Positions 25,320 through 34,562 of a stretch of DNA of 64,000 nt are shown here, piece by piece. Numbering within the stretch: the first letter of the stretch is position 1; each line of letters starts with the position of its first letter. The notes below the pieces were generated by a model. The model ran no database searches. It was given only the letters and a program-made list of their open reading frames with translations, and had not been told where the DNA came from. This stretch comes from Nocardia beijingensis NBRC 16342. Its GTDB lineage: Bacteria; Actinomycetota; Actinomycetes; Mycobacteriales; Mycobacteriaceae. The translations under genes were made by a program, and so were the position numbers. Where the stretch lies: NCBI RefSeq assembly GCF_001612785.1, contig NZ_BDBC01000029.1, forward strand, positions 124,001 to 188,000. The letters run 5' to 3'.

Positions 25320-26017
25320 GCGTCCAGATCCGCGGCCTGACCCGCGGTTTCGGAGAACGCACCGTGCTCGACGGCATCACGCTGACCATTCCGGCGGGAC
25401 AGTTCGTCGCACTGCTCGGCCGCAGCGGGTCGGGCAAGAGCACCCTGCTGCGCGCGCTGGCCGGGCTCGACTACGACGTGACCGGCGCCGGGACGCTGCG
25501 GGTGCCCGCCAAGACGTCGGTGGTGTTCCAGGACTCCCGCCTGCTGCCATGGCAACGGGTGCTGGCCAACGTGCTCTACGGCCAGCCGCGCTCGCGCAAG
25601 GCCGCGGCGGTGCGCGTGCTGACCGAGGTCGGTCTCGCCGGACGCGAACGGGCGTGGCCGAACGAGCTCTCCGGCGGTGAGCAGCAACGGGTTTCGCTGG
25701 CCCGCTCGCTCGTCGGCGAGCCGGACCTGCTGCTGGCCGACGAACCCTTCGGCGCGCTGGACGCGCTGACCAGGATCAAGATGCACGAACTGCTGCGGCA
25801 GCTGATCCGGCGCCGCCGCCCGACCGTGCTGCTGGTCACCCACGACGTGGACGAGGCGATCGCGCTCGCCGACCGGGTGCTCGTGCTCGATGAGGGGCGC
25901 ATCACGGTGGACGTGCCGGTGGACCTGCCCGCCGAACGGGACCCGAGCCTGCCCGAATTCCAGCGCGTGCGCCGCGCATTGCTCTCTTCGCTGGGCGTCG
26001 CCCCGGCCGCTGTCTGA
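25295..26017 (+). CDS. ABC transporter ATP-binding protein, SsuB-like
   Basis: A 240-residue ATPase of the nitrate/sulfonate/taurine group. It has Walker A GRSGSGKST, the Q-loop VFQDSRLLPW (the RLLPW string is typical of SsuB/TauB), signature LSGGEQQR, Walker B LLLADEPFGALDA and H-loop VTHDVDEA. It starts inside the permease gene (25-bp overlap) and ends 12 bp before the monooxygenase gene, so all are surely one unit. Confidence 0.9.
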   Translation: MATDDRGVGVQIRGLTRGFGERTVLDGITLTIPAGQFVALLGRSGSGKSTLLRALAGLDYDVTGAGTLRVPAKTSVVFQDSRLLPWQRVLANVLYGQPRSRKAAAVRVLTEVGLAGRERAWPNELSGGEQQRVSLARSLVGEPDLLLADEPFGALDALTRIKMHELLRQLIRRRRPTVLLVTHDVDEAIALADRVLVLDEGRITVDVPVDLPAERDPSLPEFQRVRRALLSSLGVAPAAV

Positions 26018-26029
26018 AAGGACCCGACC

Positions 26030-27376
26030 ATGTCCGGTAAACAACTGCACCTCAACGCCTTCCTGATGTCGGTGGGACACCACGAGGCCGCCTGGCGGCT
26101 GCCGGAAAGCGATCCGTACGCGCACACCGACATCAACTACTACGTCGAGCTGGCCCGCACCGCCGAGCGCGGCAAGCTGGACTCGATCTTCTTCGCCGAC
26201 AGCCCGGTGCTCATGGGCGATCCCGGCCGCAGGCCCAGCGGCAAGCTGGAGCCGACCGTGATCCTCACCGCGGTGGCCGTGCAGACCAGCCGGATCGGCC
26301 TGATCGCCACCGCGTCCACCAGCTACAACGACCCCTACAACCTGGCGCGCCGGTTCTCCTCGGTGGACTGGGTGAGCAACGGCAGGGTCGGCTGGAACAT
26401 CGTCACCACCGCGGGCGCCGACGCCGCGCGCAACTTCGGCCTGGACGACACACCGGACCACCAGCTGCGCTACGAGAAGGCCGCCGAGTTCGTCGAGGTC
26501 TCCACCAAGCTGTGGGACAGCTGGGACGACGACGCCATCGTCGCGGACAAGGCCCTCGGCATCCATACCGACGCGAGCAAGGTCCGCAAGATCGCCCACC
26601 ACGGCGAGTTCTTCAAGGTCGACGGTCCGCTGAACGTGCCGCGCTCGCCGCAGGGCTACCCGGTGCTGGTGCAGGCGGGCTCCTCGGAGGACGGCAAGAA
26701 CTTCGCCGCCCGCTACGCCGAAGCGGTGTTCACCGCCCAGCAGACGCTCGAGGACGGCAAGGCGTTCTACACCGACCTCAAGCAGCGCGCGATCGCGCTG
26801 GGCCGCGATCCGGAGACGATCAAGATCCTGCCCGGCATCGTGCCCGTCATCGGCGACACCGAGGAGCAGGCGCGGGAACTGGACGCCGAACTCGAGCGCT
26901 TGATCTCGCCGGAGTACGCGCGCCGCCAGCTGGCCGCGCACTTCAAGCTCCCCGTCGAGCGGCTCGACCTGGACAGCGAGCTGCCCGATGAGCTGCCCAC
27001 CGAGGACGATATCCAAGGCGCCAAGAGCCGGTTCACGCTCATCGTGAATCTCGCTCGCCGCGAACGGCTCACGCTGCGCCAGCTGATCGGGCGGCTCGGC
27101 GGCGGACGCGGGCACCGCACCTTCGCGGGCACGCCCGAACAGGTGGCCGACACCATCGAGCACTGGTTCCGGGAGGGCGCCGCCGACGGGTTCAACATCA
27201 TGCCCGCCGTGCTGCCCTCGGGCCTGGAGCGCTTCGTCGACCAGGTGGTACCGATTCTCCAGCAGCGCGGGCTGTTCCGCACCGAGTACACCGAGACCAC
27301 CCTGCGCGGGCACTACGGCCTGGCTCGCCCGGCCAACCAGTACGAGAACGCGGACACGCTCGCGGTCGCCCGATGA
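26030..27376 (+). CDS. LLM-class FMN-dependent monooxygenase, NtaA/SnaA/DszA type
   Basis: A 448-residue TIM-barrel monooxygenase that uses FMNH2 and oxygen. Family marks are LNAFLMSVGHHEAAWRLP at the start, the ADSPVLMG segment, TASTSYNDPYNLARRFSSVDWVSNGRVGWNIVTT (a hallmark of the NtaA/SnaA/DszA subgroup), and GSSEDGKNFAARYAEAVFT. These enzymes oxidise nitrilotriacetate, pristinamycin, dibenzothiophene sulfones, alkanesulfonates and similar substrates. Its place behind a sulfonate-type importer suggests an organosulfur substrate. It needs an FMN reductase, and none is encoded nearby. Its stop overlaps the next gene's start (ATGA). Confidence 0.88.
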   Translation: MSGKQLHLNAFLMSVGHHEAAWRLPESDPYAHTDINYYVELARTAERGKLDSIFFADSPVLMGDPGRRPSGKLEPTVILTAVAVQTSRIGLIATASTSYNDPYNLARRFSSVDWVSNGRVGWNIVTTAGADAARNFGLDDTPDHQLRYEKAAEFVEVSTKLWDSWDDDAIVADKALGIHTDASKVRKIAHHGEFFKVDGPLNVPRSPQGYPVLVQAGSSEDGKNFAARYAEAVFTAQQTLEDGKAFYTDLKQRAIALGRDPETIKILPGIVPVIGDTEEQARELDAELERLISPEYARRQLAAHFKLPVERLDLDSELPDELPTEDDIQGAKSRFTLIVNLARRERLTLRQLIGRLGGGRGHRTFAGTPEQVADTIEHWFREGAADGFNIMPAVLPSGLERFVDQVVPILQQRGLFRTEYTETTLRGHYGLARPANQYENADTLAVAR

Positions 27377-30300
27377 GCTCGGTGCAGCCGGATCCGTCCC
27401 AGCCGGGATGGATCCGGTACCTCACGCGCCGCTGTCTCGAGCACCGCCGCCTGGTCGTTGCCGCGGGCGCGGGTGCGCTCGCGGCGGCGCTGCTGACGGC
27501 GGTGCTGCCTCTCATCGTGCGGCACGTGGTGGACACGCTCACCACGACCGCGGCGTCGGTGACGCCGTGGGCGGCGTTGCTGCTCGTCGTCGGCGCCGCC
27601 CGGTTCGGGTCGTCGTTCACCCGCCGGGTGGCGTCGTCGCAGCTGTCGCTGGGCGTGCAGCACGATCTGCGCCGGGACCTGTTCGCCGCGCTGCTGCGGC
27701 TGGACGGCCGCGAGCAGGCGGACCTGCGCACCGGTCAGGTGGTCAGCCGGGCGATCACCGACGTCACGCTGATCCAGATGTTCCTACAGCTCATTCCCAT
27801 GGTGACGGGCAATGTGGTGCTGCTGGCCGGTGCGCTGACCCTGATGACCCTGATGTCGCCCGCCCTGACGGTGATCGCGCTGCTGGTTGTTCCGGCCTTG
27901 TGGATCATCACCCGGCGCAGCCAGCGCAAACTCTTCCCGGCCAACTGGGACGCGCAGGCCCGCGCCGCCGAGGTGGCCATGCAGGTCGAGGCCGCCGTCG
28001 CCGGGGTGCGGGTGGTGAAGGGGTTCGGCCAGGAGCGGCACGAACTCGACGGATTGGCGGCCAAGGCGCGGGAGTTGTACCGCTCCCGGCTGCGCGTCGC
28101 GCGGCTCACCAGCCGGTTCACCCCGGCCATGCAGGCCGTGCCCGCAGCGGGGCAGGCGCTGATCCTCATCGCGGGTGGGCTGCTGGCGTTGTCGCAGTCC
28201 ATCACGCTGGGCACCTTCTTGGCGTTCATGACCTATCTCGGCTCGTTCGTCAGCCCGATCCGGCAGTTCGCCATGCTGCTGACGGTCAGCCAGCAGGGCA
28301 AGGCGTCGCTGGACCGGGTGCGCGAGGTGATCGAGGCGCCTGCGCCGGTGGAACGTCCTCAGGTCGAGGCGGTGCGCGGCAGCACGCCGCCGCGGGTCGA
28401 GTTCCGCGGTGTCGGTTTCGGTTTCGACCGCACGCGGGTGCTCGACGGGTTGGAACTGACCGTGGAGCCGGGCGAGACCATGGCGATCGCCGGCGGGGCG
28501 GGCAGCGGCAAATCCACGCTCGTGCAGCTGCTGCCGCGCTTGGTCGACCCGGACGCCGGGGCCGTCCTGTTCGACGGCGTCGACATCCGCTATCTGTCCG
28601 ACGCCCGCGACCAAGTGGCGATGGTGTTCGAGGACACCCACCTGATGGCCGACAGCATCCGAGCCAACGTGGCCTATGGACGCCCGGCCGCCACAGACGA
28701 TGAGGTCTGGCACGCTCTGCATCTGGCCGCCGCCGACGGGTTCGTCAAGGCATTGCCACAGGGACTGGACACCAGGATCGGCGAGCGCGGGCAGCGGCTG
28801 TCCGGTGGACAGCGGCAGCGCATCGCGCTGGCCCGCGCGCTGCTCACCGACGCGCCCATCCTGGTTCTCGACGACGCCACCTCGGCCATCGACGCGCAGG
28901 TGGAAGAACAGATCTACGCCAGGATCGCGGCCGAGATGCGCACTCGCACCACCATCGTCGTGGCGCATCGACTGTCCACCCTGGCGCTCGCCGACCGGGT
29001 GGCGGTGCTCGACGGCGGCCGGGTTGCGGAACTGGGCACGCTGCGCGATCTGCAACGCTCCGGTGAGCTGTTCCGCGCGCTGTTCACGCCGCCGGAGGTG
29101 ACGGGGATCGGCGTGGACGCCGGACTCGCCCGTCCCGGCGCGCCGACCTCCCCGCTGTGGGTCGAGCCGGCCGAGGACGACGATGACGGCGCACGCACCC
29201 TGGAGCAGGTGGCGAAGGCCTTCTCCCAGCGTGCCGCCGGTGCGCCGACGGGAGCGGGCCGGGCGGCGGGGCCGGGGATGCTCGCCGCCGCGCCGCCGAG
29301 CGGTGACGTGCAGGAACTGATCGACCGTCTCCCGCCACCGACCGGCGAACCGGAGGTCCCCGAATCCTTCTCACACACACCCGATCCCCGGTTCTCGCTG
29401 CCGCGGCTGCTGCGGCCGTTCGCGGCGCCGCTGCTGGCGGGGCTCGGCCTGGTGGGTCTGGACGCGCTGGCGCAGGTGCTGATCCCGTTCCTGGTGCGCT
29501 ACGGCATCGACCACGGCGTCCTGGCCGGCGCGCGGGACGTGCTGCTGGTCGCGGCGGCGCTCGCGCTGCTGGTGGTCGCGGTGGACTGGGCGATCAGCGT
29601 CGCGCAGGTGCGGGTCACCGGACGCGTGGGCGAACGCCTGCTCTACGGCCTGCGGGTGAAGACCTTCGCGCAGTTGCAGCGGCTCGGGTTGCAGTACTAC
29701 GAGCGCGAACTCGGCGGCCGGATCATGACCAGGATGACCACCGACGTCGACGGGCTGTCCGCTTTCCTGCAAACCGGCCTGGCCACCGCGCTCACCAGCA
29801 CGGTGACCATCGCGGGCGTGGTGATCGCGCTGCTGGTCATCGATGCGCGGCTGGCGCTGGTGGTGCTCGCGCTGCTTCCGGTGCTCGTGGTCTCGACGGC
29901 GGCGTTCCGGCGCGCGTCGGTGCCCGCCTACAACCTGGCGCGCGAGCGGGTCAGCATCGTCAACGCCTACCTGCAGGAGAACGTCGACAACATCAAGGTG
30001 ACCCAGGCCTACCGGCGCGAGGAACGCAACCGGGCCGAGTTCGAGCGGCGGTCATGGGACTACCGCGACGCGCGCCTGCGCAGCCAGATCCTGATGGCCG
30101 TGTTCTTCCCCTTCATCGAATTCATGTCGGTGGTCGCGACGGCAGCGGTGCTCGCGGTGGGCGTGCACCAGGTGCGCGAGGACGTGCTCACCGCGGGCAC
30201 CTTGATCGCCTTCCTGCTCTACGTGGATCTGCTGTTCGCCCCGATCCAGCAGTTGTCCCAGGTCTTCGACAGCTACCAGCAGGCGGTGGTCGGCGTCGAT

Positions 30301-31146
30301 CGGCTCGGCGAACTGCTGCGCACGCCGGTCGCCACCCCGGACGCCGCCGACGCGCTTCCGGTGACCAGGCTGAACGGTGCGATCGAGTTGCGCGGCGTCG
30401 GGTTCACCTACGACACCCGCGCCGAGCCGGTGCTGTCCGGCATCGACCTGCGCATCGAGCCCGGACAGAAGGTGGCGCTGGTCGGCGAGACGGGCGCGGG
30501 CAAATCGACGCTGGTCAAGCTGCTGGCCAGGTTCTACGACCCGACCGATGGCGCGGTGGTGGTGGACGGCGTCGACGTGCGCGACTATCGCTTGCGCGAG
30601 TACCGCAAGCGGCTCGGCGTGGTCCCGCAGGAGCCGTTCCTGTTCGGCGACACCGTGCGCGCGGCCATCGCCTACGGCAAGCCGGAGGCCACGCCCGCCG
30701 ACATCGAATGGGCCGCGCGGGCGGTCGGCGCGCACGAGATGATCGCCGCGCTCGAGCACGGGTACTACCAGCCGATCGGCGACCACGGCCGCAGCATGTC
30801 GGCGGGCCAGCGCCAGTTGCTCGCGCTGGCGCGGGCCCAGCTCGTCGAGCCGGACATCCTGATCCTGGACGAGGCCACCGCCTCGCTGGACCTGGCGACC
30901 GAGGCCAGGGTGCGCGCCGCGGTGGACGTGCTCACCGCCGGGCGCACGACCATCGTGGTGGCGCACCGGCTCGCCACCGCGGCGGACGCCGATCTCATCG
31001 CGGTGGTGGGCGAGGGACGGTTGTTGCAGACCGGCACGCACGCCCGGCTGCTCGACGAGGACGGGCCGTATCGCCGGTTGTGGGCCGCGTATGTGGGCGA
31101 CGACACGGCGCCGGTCGGCGACCGGGAATCGGAGGCCGCGACCTGA
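27373..31146 (+). CDS. Fused heterodimer-type ABC exporter (TMD-NBD-TMD-NBD) with one degenerate ATP site
   Basis: A 1257-residue protein with two complete exporter halves. Half 1: six helices to about residue 310; Walker A GGAGSGKST (374-382), signature LSGGQ (476), Walker B VLDD with D501 in place of the catalytic Glu. Half 2: helices about 690-950; Walker A GETGAGKST (1038-1046), signature MSAGQ (1142), canonical Walker B LILDE (E1167). The degenerate pair, D501 of NBD1 and the SAG signature of NBD2, would face each other in one ATP site, as in heterodimeric exporters such as TM287/288. The fusion joins what are usually two genes. Its ATG overlaps the monooxygenase stop. Substrate unknown; exporting a product or toxic by-product of the operon is plausible. 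Confidence 0.9.
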   Translation: MSSVQPDPSQPGWIRYLTRRCLEHRRLVVAAGAGALAAALLTAVLPLIVRHVVDTLTTTAASVTPWAALLLVVGAARFGSSFTRRVASSQLSLGVQHDLRRDLFAALLRLDGREQADLRTGQVVSRAITDVTLIQMFLQLIPMVTGNVVLLAGALTLMTLMSPALTVIALLVVPALWIITRRSQRKLFPANWDAQARAAEVAMQVEAAVAGVRVVKGFGQERHELDGLAAKARELYRSRLRVARLTSRFTPAMQAVPAAGQALILIAGGLLALSQSITLGTFLAFMTYLGSFVSPIRQFAMLLTVSQQGKASLDRVREVIEAPAPVERPQVEAVRGSTPPRVEFRGVGFGFDRTRVLDGLELTVEPGETMAIAGGAGSGKSTLVQLLPRLVDPDAGAVLFDGVDIRYLSDARDQVAMVFEDTHLMADSIRANVAYGRPAATDDEVWHALHLAAADGFVKALPQGLDTRIGERGQRLSGGQRQRIALARALLTDAPILVLDDATSAIDAQVEEQIYARIAAEMRTRTTIVVAHRLSTLALADRVAVLDGGRVAELGTLRDLQRSGELFRALFTPPEVTGIGVDAGLARPGAPTSPLWVEPAEDDDDGARTLEQVAKAFSQRAAGAPTGAGRAAGPGMLAAAPPSGDVQELIDRLPPPTGEPEVPESFSHTPDPRFSLPRLLRPFAAPLLAGLGLVGLDALAQVLIPFLVRYGIDHGVLAGARDVLLVAAALALLVVAVDWAISVAQVRVTGRVGERLLYGLRVKTFAQLQRLGLQYYERELGGRIMTRMTTDVDGLSAFLQTGLATALTSTVTIAGVVIALLVIDARLALVVLALLPVLVVSTAAFRRASVPAYNLARERVSIVNAYLQENVDNIKVTQAYRREERNRAEFERRSWDYRDARLRSQILMAVFFPFIEFMSVVATAAVLAVGVHQVREDVLTAGTLIAFLLYVDLLFAPIQQLSQVFDSYQQAVVGVDRLGELLRTPVATPDAADALPVTRLNGAIELRGVGFTYDTRAEPVLSGIDLRIEPGQKVALVGETGAGKSTLVKLLARFYDPTDGAVVVDGVDVRDYRLREYRKRLGVVPQEPFLFGDTVRAAIAYGKPEATPADIEWAARAVGAHEMIAALEHGYYQPIGDHGRSMSAGQRQLLALARAQLVEPDILILDEATASLDLATEARVRAAVDVLTAGRTTIVVAHRLATAADADLIAVVGEGRLLQTGTHARLLDEDGPYRRLWAAYVGDDTAPVGDRESEAAT

Positions 31147-31313
31147 TCCGGCCCCGCGGCATGGGAGCACTTTCCTGGCTATCACGGGTGGCGGTGGGCG
31201 GCGACCGTCGCCGTGACCGATTCGACACCGCTGGGCCGACCGACGGCCTGAACAGCGGATGAATGCGAGCCGACGCGGCAATGTCATGGCATCGCGACGT
31301 TGTCGTACTGATC

Positions 31314-31330
31314 TTCGACGTACTCTCGAA
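31314..31330. promoter_or_regulatory. Inverted repeat TTCGA-N7-TCGAA upstream of the carboxylesterase
   Basis: The dyad lies 24 bp before ATG 31354, next to AAAAAGAAG. Similar TCTTC/GAAGA elements recur in the XRE-MBL intergenic region (33633-33648), so it may be bound by the same XRE-cupin regulator. Confidence 0.4.
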
Positions 31331-31353
31331 AAAGAAGTATGAGGAGGTCCGCG

Positions 31354-32946
31354 ATGCGCGCTCAGTTCTCCGAGGCGGTGCCCGGTCCCGACGGCTCCGA
31401 GCCCATCGCGCGGACGGAATACGGCGACGTGCGCGGCGTGCGCGAAGGAGCGGTGTCCGTCTGGCGCAGCATCCCGTACGCGGCGGCTCCCACCGGACCG
31501 GCCAGATTCGCCCCGCCGCGGGCCCCGCAGCCCTGGGACGGCGTGCGCGACTGCACCGCGTTCGGGCAGATCGCCCCGCAGACGATGGGCACCATGGTTC
31601 CCGTCGACTCGGGCCTGACCATGGGCGAGGACTGTCTGTGGCTCAACGTCTGGTCGCCGCGGCCGGAAACCGGCGATCCGGCCCGTGTCCACGAAACCGA
31701 GCCGCGCCCGGTGCTGGTCTGGCTGCACGGCGGCGCGTACTGCCTCGGCACCGCCGCGCAGCAGATCTACGACGGGCGCAAGCTGGCGGCGACCGGTGAC
31801 GTGGTGGTCGTCGGGGTCAACTATCGGCTCGGTGCCCTCGGCTTCCTGGACTTGTCCTCGCTGGGCGACGACTTCGCGCCGAATCTGGGCTTGCACGACC
31901 AGATCCGCGCCCTGGAGTGGGTGCGCGACAATATCGCCGCGTTCGGCGGCGACCCCGGCAACGTCACGCTGTTCGGCGAGTCCTCCGGCGCGGGTTGCGT
32001 CACCGCGCTGCTCACCGCGCCGCGCGCCGCCGGGCTGTTCCATCGGGCGATCGCGCAGAGCCCGCCCGCCACCACGGTGTTCGGGCAGGAGCGGGCCGCG
32101 ACGGTGGCGCGGCGGTTCCTCGAACTGATCGAGCTGCCCGCGACCAGGGCGAAGGAACTCCTGGACTGCCCGATCGAGCGCATCGTGGCCGCGGCGGGCG
32201 TCTTGCTCGACGAGGTCCCGCTGCGGGAGCCGGGCAGGCTGGCCGCCGCGCCCGTGGTCGACGGCGATCTGCTGCCGACCTACCCGATCGACCGGTTCCA
32301 GCGCGGACGATCGCACCGGGTGCCGTTGATCATCGGCACCAACAAGGACGAGGCGTCGCTGTTCCGGCTGCTGCGCTCGCCGATCATGCCGGTGACGCCG
32401 GACGCGGTGAACGCGATGCTGCGTGACGTCGCGGCGAGCCACCCGGAGCTGTCCGCCGAGCGCATCGCCGAGATCACCTCGGCCTACCCGGACCTGAACA
32501 AGGCGCGCGGCGCGCTGGCGATGTCCACCGACGCGGCGTTCCGGATGCCGGCGCACTGGGTGGCCGACGGCCACGCCGAGCACTCGCCCACCTGGATGTA
32601 CCGCTTCGACTACGCGACCCCGATGCTGAGGGCGGCCCGGGTCGGCGCCGGTCACGCCACCGAATTGCCTTACGTCTTCGGCAATTTCGGCACGCTGAAC
32701 CTCGATCCGACCTTCTGGCTCGGCGGGCGCAAGGCGGCCATGGAGGTCTCCGGGCGCATGATGCGCCGCTGGCTGGCCTTCGCCGCGCACGGCGTCCCCG
32801 CCGCCCTCGACGGCTCCAAACACTGGCGGCCGTATCGCCTCGGCGCCCGCGCCACCCTGCTCATCGACAGCGTCGATCGGGTGGTCGACGACCCGGACCG
32901 TGACCTGCACACCGCCTGGGGTCAGCACGCCGTGGGGTTCTCCTAG
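31354..32946 (+). CDS. Type-B carboxylesterase
   Basis: A 530-residue carboxylesterase/lipase (PF00135). It has an early YGDVRGVREGAVSVWRSIPYAAAPTGPARF segment, the oxyanion loop WLHGGAY, the nucleophile elbow GESSGAG with S210, a GTNKDE segment near the catalytic acid and HATELPYVFGN where the catalytic His sits. No signal peptide is visible, so cytoplasmic. ATG 31354 follows GAGGAGGTCC; an in-frame ATG at 31339 is upstream of that site. It hydrolyses esters of unknown identity. It converges on an XRE-cupin regulator 14 bp downstream, and both are near a lactonase-like gene with similar operator-like sequences. Confidence 0.9.
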   Translation: MRAQFSEAVPGPDGSEPIARTEYGDVRGVREGAVSVWRSIPYAAAPTGPARFAPPRAPQPWDGVRDCTAFGQIAPQTMGTMVPVDSGLTMGEDCLWLNVWSPRPETGDPARVHETEPRPVLVWLHGGAYCLGTAAQQIYDGRKLAATGDVVVVGVNYRLGALGFLDLSSLGDDFAPNLGLHDQIRALEWVRDNIAAFGGDPGNVTLFGESSGAGCVTALLTAPRAAGLFHRAIAQSPPATTVFGQERAATVARRFLELIELPATRAKELLDCPIERIVAAAGVLLDEVPLREPGRLAAAPVVDGDLLPTYPIDRFQRGRSHRVPLIIGTNKDEASLFRLLRSPIMPVTPDAVNAMLRDVAASHPELSAERIAEITSAYPDLNKARGALAMSTDAAFRMPAHWVADGHAEHSPTWMYRFDYATPMLRAARVGAGHATELPYVFGNFGTLNLDPTFWLGGRKAAMEVSGRMMRRWLAFAAHGVPAALDGSKHWRPYRLGARATLLIDSVDRVVDDPDRDLHTAWGQHAVGFS

Positions 32947-32960
32947 CCCGAGCGACCCGA

Positions 32961-33569
32961 TCAGGTTCTGCGCGAAATGAACATGATGTATTCGCAGGGA
33001 GCGTTCGTTCGGTTGGCGAAGCCGTGATCCGCGTCGGCCTGGAAGAACAGCGAGTCGCCTCTGTTCAAGGTCTCGCTGATCCCGCCGATCGCGACGGTGA
33101 CGGTGCCTTCGAGCACCACGAGTTGTTTCTCCGTACCCGGCGGATACGCGGGCAGCAGCCCGGTGGAGACCTGTGCGGGGAGGTAGTGGACGACCATCTC
33201 GGCTCCTCCCGCGCCCGGTGCCGCCGACACCATGTGCCGCTCGAAGCCGGTTTCCGGGTCACGGAAAACGGGGCGATCGTCCTTGCGCAGCACAACGGCC
33301 ACGCCGGGCGCGGCAGCAGCCGTCCCACCGATCAGGTCCGAGAGCGACGCGTCGAGCGCGTCGGCGATCCTGGACGCGACGCCGATCGTCGGGCTCTTCT
33401 CACCGCGTTCGACTTTGGACAGCATCGCCCTGCTGACCGACGACTGGGTGGACAGCTGCTCCAGCGTCAGGCCCGCCTCCTCGCGGCGTCGCCGCACGTT
33501 GCCGCCGAACGCGCCGGCCAGGTCGTCGCCGTGCTGTGGTTCGGTCGCGTCTCCGTCTTGCTCGACCAC
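32961..33569 (-). CDS. XRE-cupin transcriptional regulator
   Basis: A 202-residue regulator. Helix-turn-helix about residues 17-75 (NVRRRREEAGLTLEQLSTQSSVSRAMLSKVERGEKSPTIG is the typical XRE-cupin layout) and a C-terminal cupin about 105-195 (PPGTEKQLVVLEGTVTV, GDSLFFQADADHGFAN) with the His/Glu pattern of small-molecule or metal binding. Such SutR/PuuR-like proteins repress nearby catabolic genes. GTG 33569 has GAGGAG upstream. It is divergent from the metallo-beta-lactamase gene (90 bp away), whose promoter contains a GTCTTC/GAAGAC dyad that it probably binds. Confidence 0.88.
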   Translation of the reverse strand: MVEQDGDATEPQHGDDLAGAFGGNVRRRREEAGLTLEQLSTQSSVSRAMLSKVERGEKSPTIGVASRIADALDASLSDLIGGTAAAAPGVAVVLRKDDRPVFRDPETGFERHMVSAAPGAGGAEMVVHYLPAQVSTGLLPAYPPGTEKQLVVLEGTVTVAIGGISETLNRGDSLFFQADADHGFANRTNAPCEYIMFISRRT

Positions 33570-33632
33570 CGTGCTCCTCGTTCGATGGGTATCTGGCCGC
33601 CCACAGTGTATGTTTCTCCTAAAGAAGAATAA

Positions 33633-33648
33633 GTCTTCTATCGAAGAC
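33633..33648. promoter_or_regulatory. Operator-like dyad GTCTTC-N4-GAAGAC between XRE and MBL genes
   Basis: Perfect 6-bp arms with spacer TATC, 11 bp before ATG 33660, within an A+T-rich stretch that holds further AAAGAAGAA half-site-like sequences (33620-33629). This is the most likely site for the divergent XRE-cupin regulator. Confidence 0.5.
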
Positions 33649-33659
33649 GAGTCCATACG

Positions 33660-34490
33660 ATGGAGAGTTTCATGCGTTTGATCTCGAGTGGCCGGCACCA
33701 TGCCAGGTTCGAATTCGGCGATCTGCAGGTGATCTCGTTGCGCGACGGGTACATCGACATGCCGCCGACCCGGCTGCGCGACGAGGACGGGCGCACGCTC
33801 GACGAGCTGCCTGCCGCCGTGCCGCTGGCCGGCGACAACTTGCGGCTGTCGGTCAACGCCTTCTTCGTCACCGACGGCATACGGTCGGTTCTCATCGACA
33901 CCGGCGCGTCCAACGCCTGGCACGACCCAACCATGGGATTGATCTACGACGCGCTCGACGAGGCGGGAATCGACCGCGCGCAGGTCACCGACGTGGCCAT
34001 CACCCACAAGCACGAAGACCACGTGAGCGGGCTGATCGCGCCGGACGGTTCAGAGGCGTTTCCCGAACTCGAGCGCGTGTGGATCGGCGCGGGCGACACC
34101 TCGGTGTTCACCGGGCGGCTCGAGCCGATCCGCGACCGAGTCGTACCCGTGTCGGAGCAGGTCGGGATCAACGACTGGACCACCGCGATCCCGGCACCGG
34201 GCCACACACCCGGGCACACCGTCTACGAGGTCAGCAGCGGCACCGGCCGCTTGCTGGCCTGGGGCGACACCGTTCACGTTCCCACGCTCCAATTCGATCG
34301 GCCGAACGTGTCATGGGAACTCGACGGCGACCAGTTCCAGGCCCGCGCCGCGCGAGCGGCCCTCCTCGAACAACTGATCCGTCCACACCACTTCGTGGCA
34401 GGCGCCCACCTCGACTCACCCGGCATCGCCCGGGTGACCGCCTCCGGCGACGGTTATGCGCTGGAGTACCTGGCACCACCGATCGGCTGA
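33660..34490 (+). CDS. Metallo-beta-lactamase fold hydrolase (lactonase-like)
   Basis: A 276-residue member of the MBL superfamily (PF00753). The zinc motif is H116-K-H118-E-D120-H121; further ligands are GHTPGHT and WGDTVHV, and a late HFVAGAHLD carries the last His. The layout and length resemble AiiA/AttM-type lactonases and YtnP. So it could open lactones, perhaps quorum-sensing or gamma-butyrolactone signals, but esterase or other roles fit too. It starts at ATG 33660 with AATAAGTC rather than a good ribosome site; ATG 33672 is an alternative. Controlled, in all likelihood, by the divergent XRE-cupin gene. Confidence 0.85.
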   Translation: MESFMRLISSGRHHARFEFGDLQVISLRDGYIDMPPTRLRDEDGRTLDELPAAVPLAGDNLRLSVNAFFVTDGIRSVLIDTGASNAWHDPTMGLIYDALDEAGIDRAQVTDVAITHKHEDHVSGLIAPDGSEAFPELERVWIGAGDTSVFTGRLEPIRDRVVPVSEQVGINDWTTAIPAPGHTPGHTVYEVSSGTGRLLAWGDTVHVPTLQFDRPNVSWELDGDQFQARAARAALLEQLIRPHHFVAGAHLDSPGIARVTASGDGYALEYLAPPIG

Positions 34491-34562
34491 TCGAGCTGTC
34501 GGCTCTCGGACAGCACGACAGCGTGTCGCGCATGATTCGTGCCGGATCGAGCGGTTCGCGCC

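Noticed and set aside
34495..34514. GCTGTC/GACAGC hairpin between the MBL and manC genes as a terminator
   Set aside because: Arms of only 6 bp with no T-tract; too weak to call.
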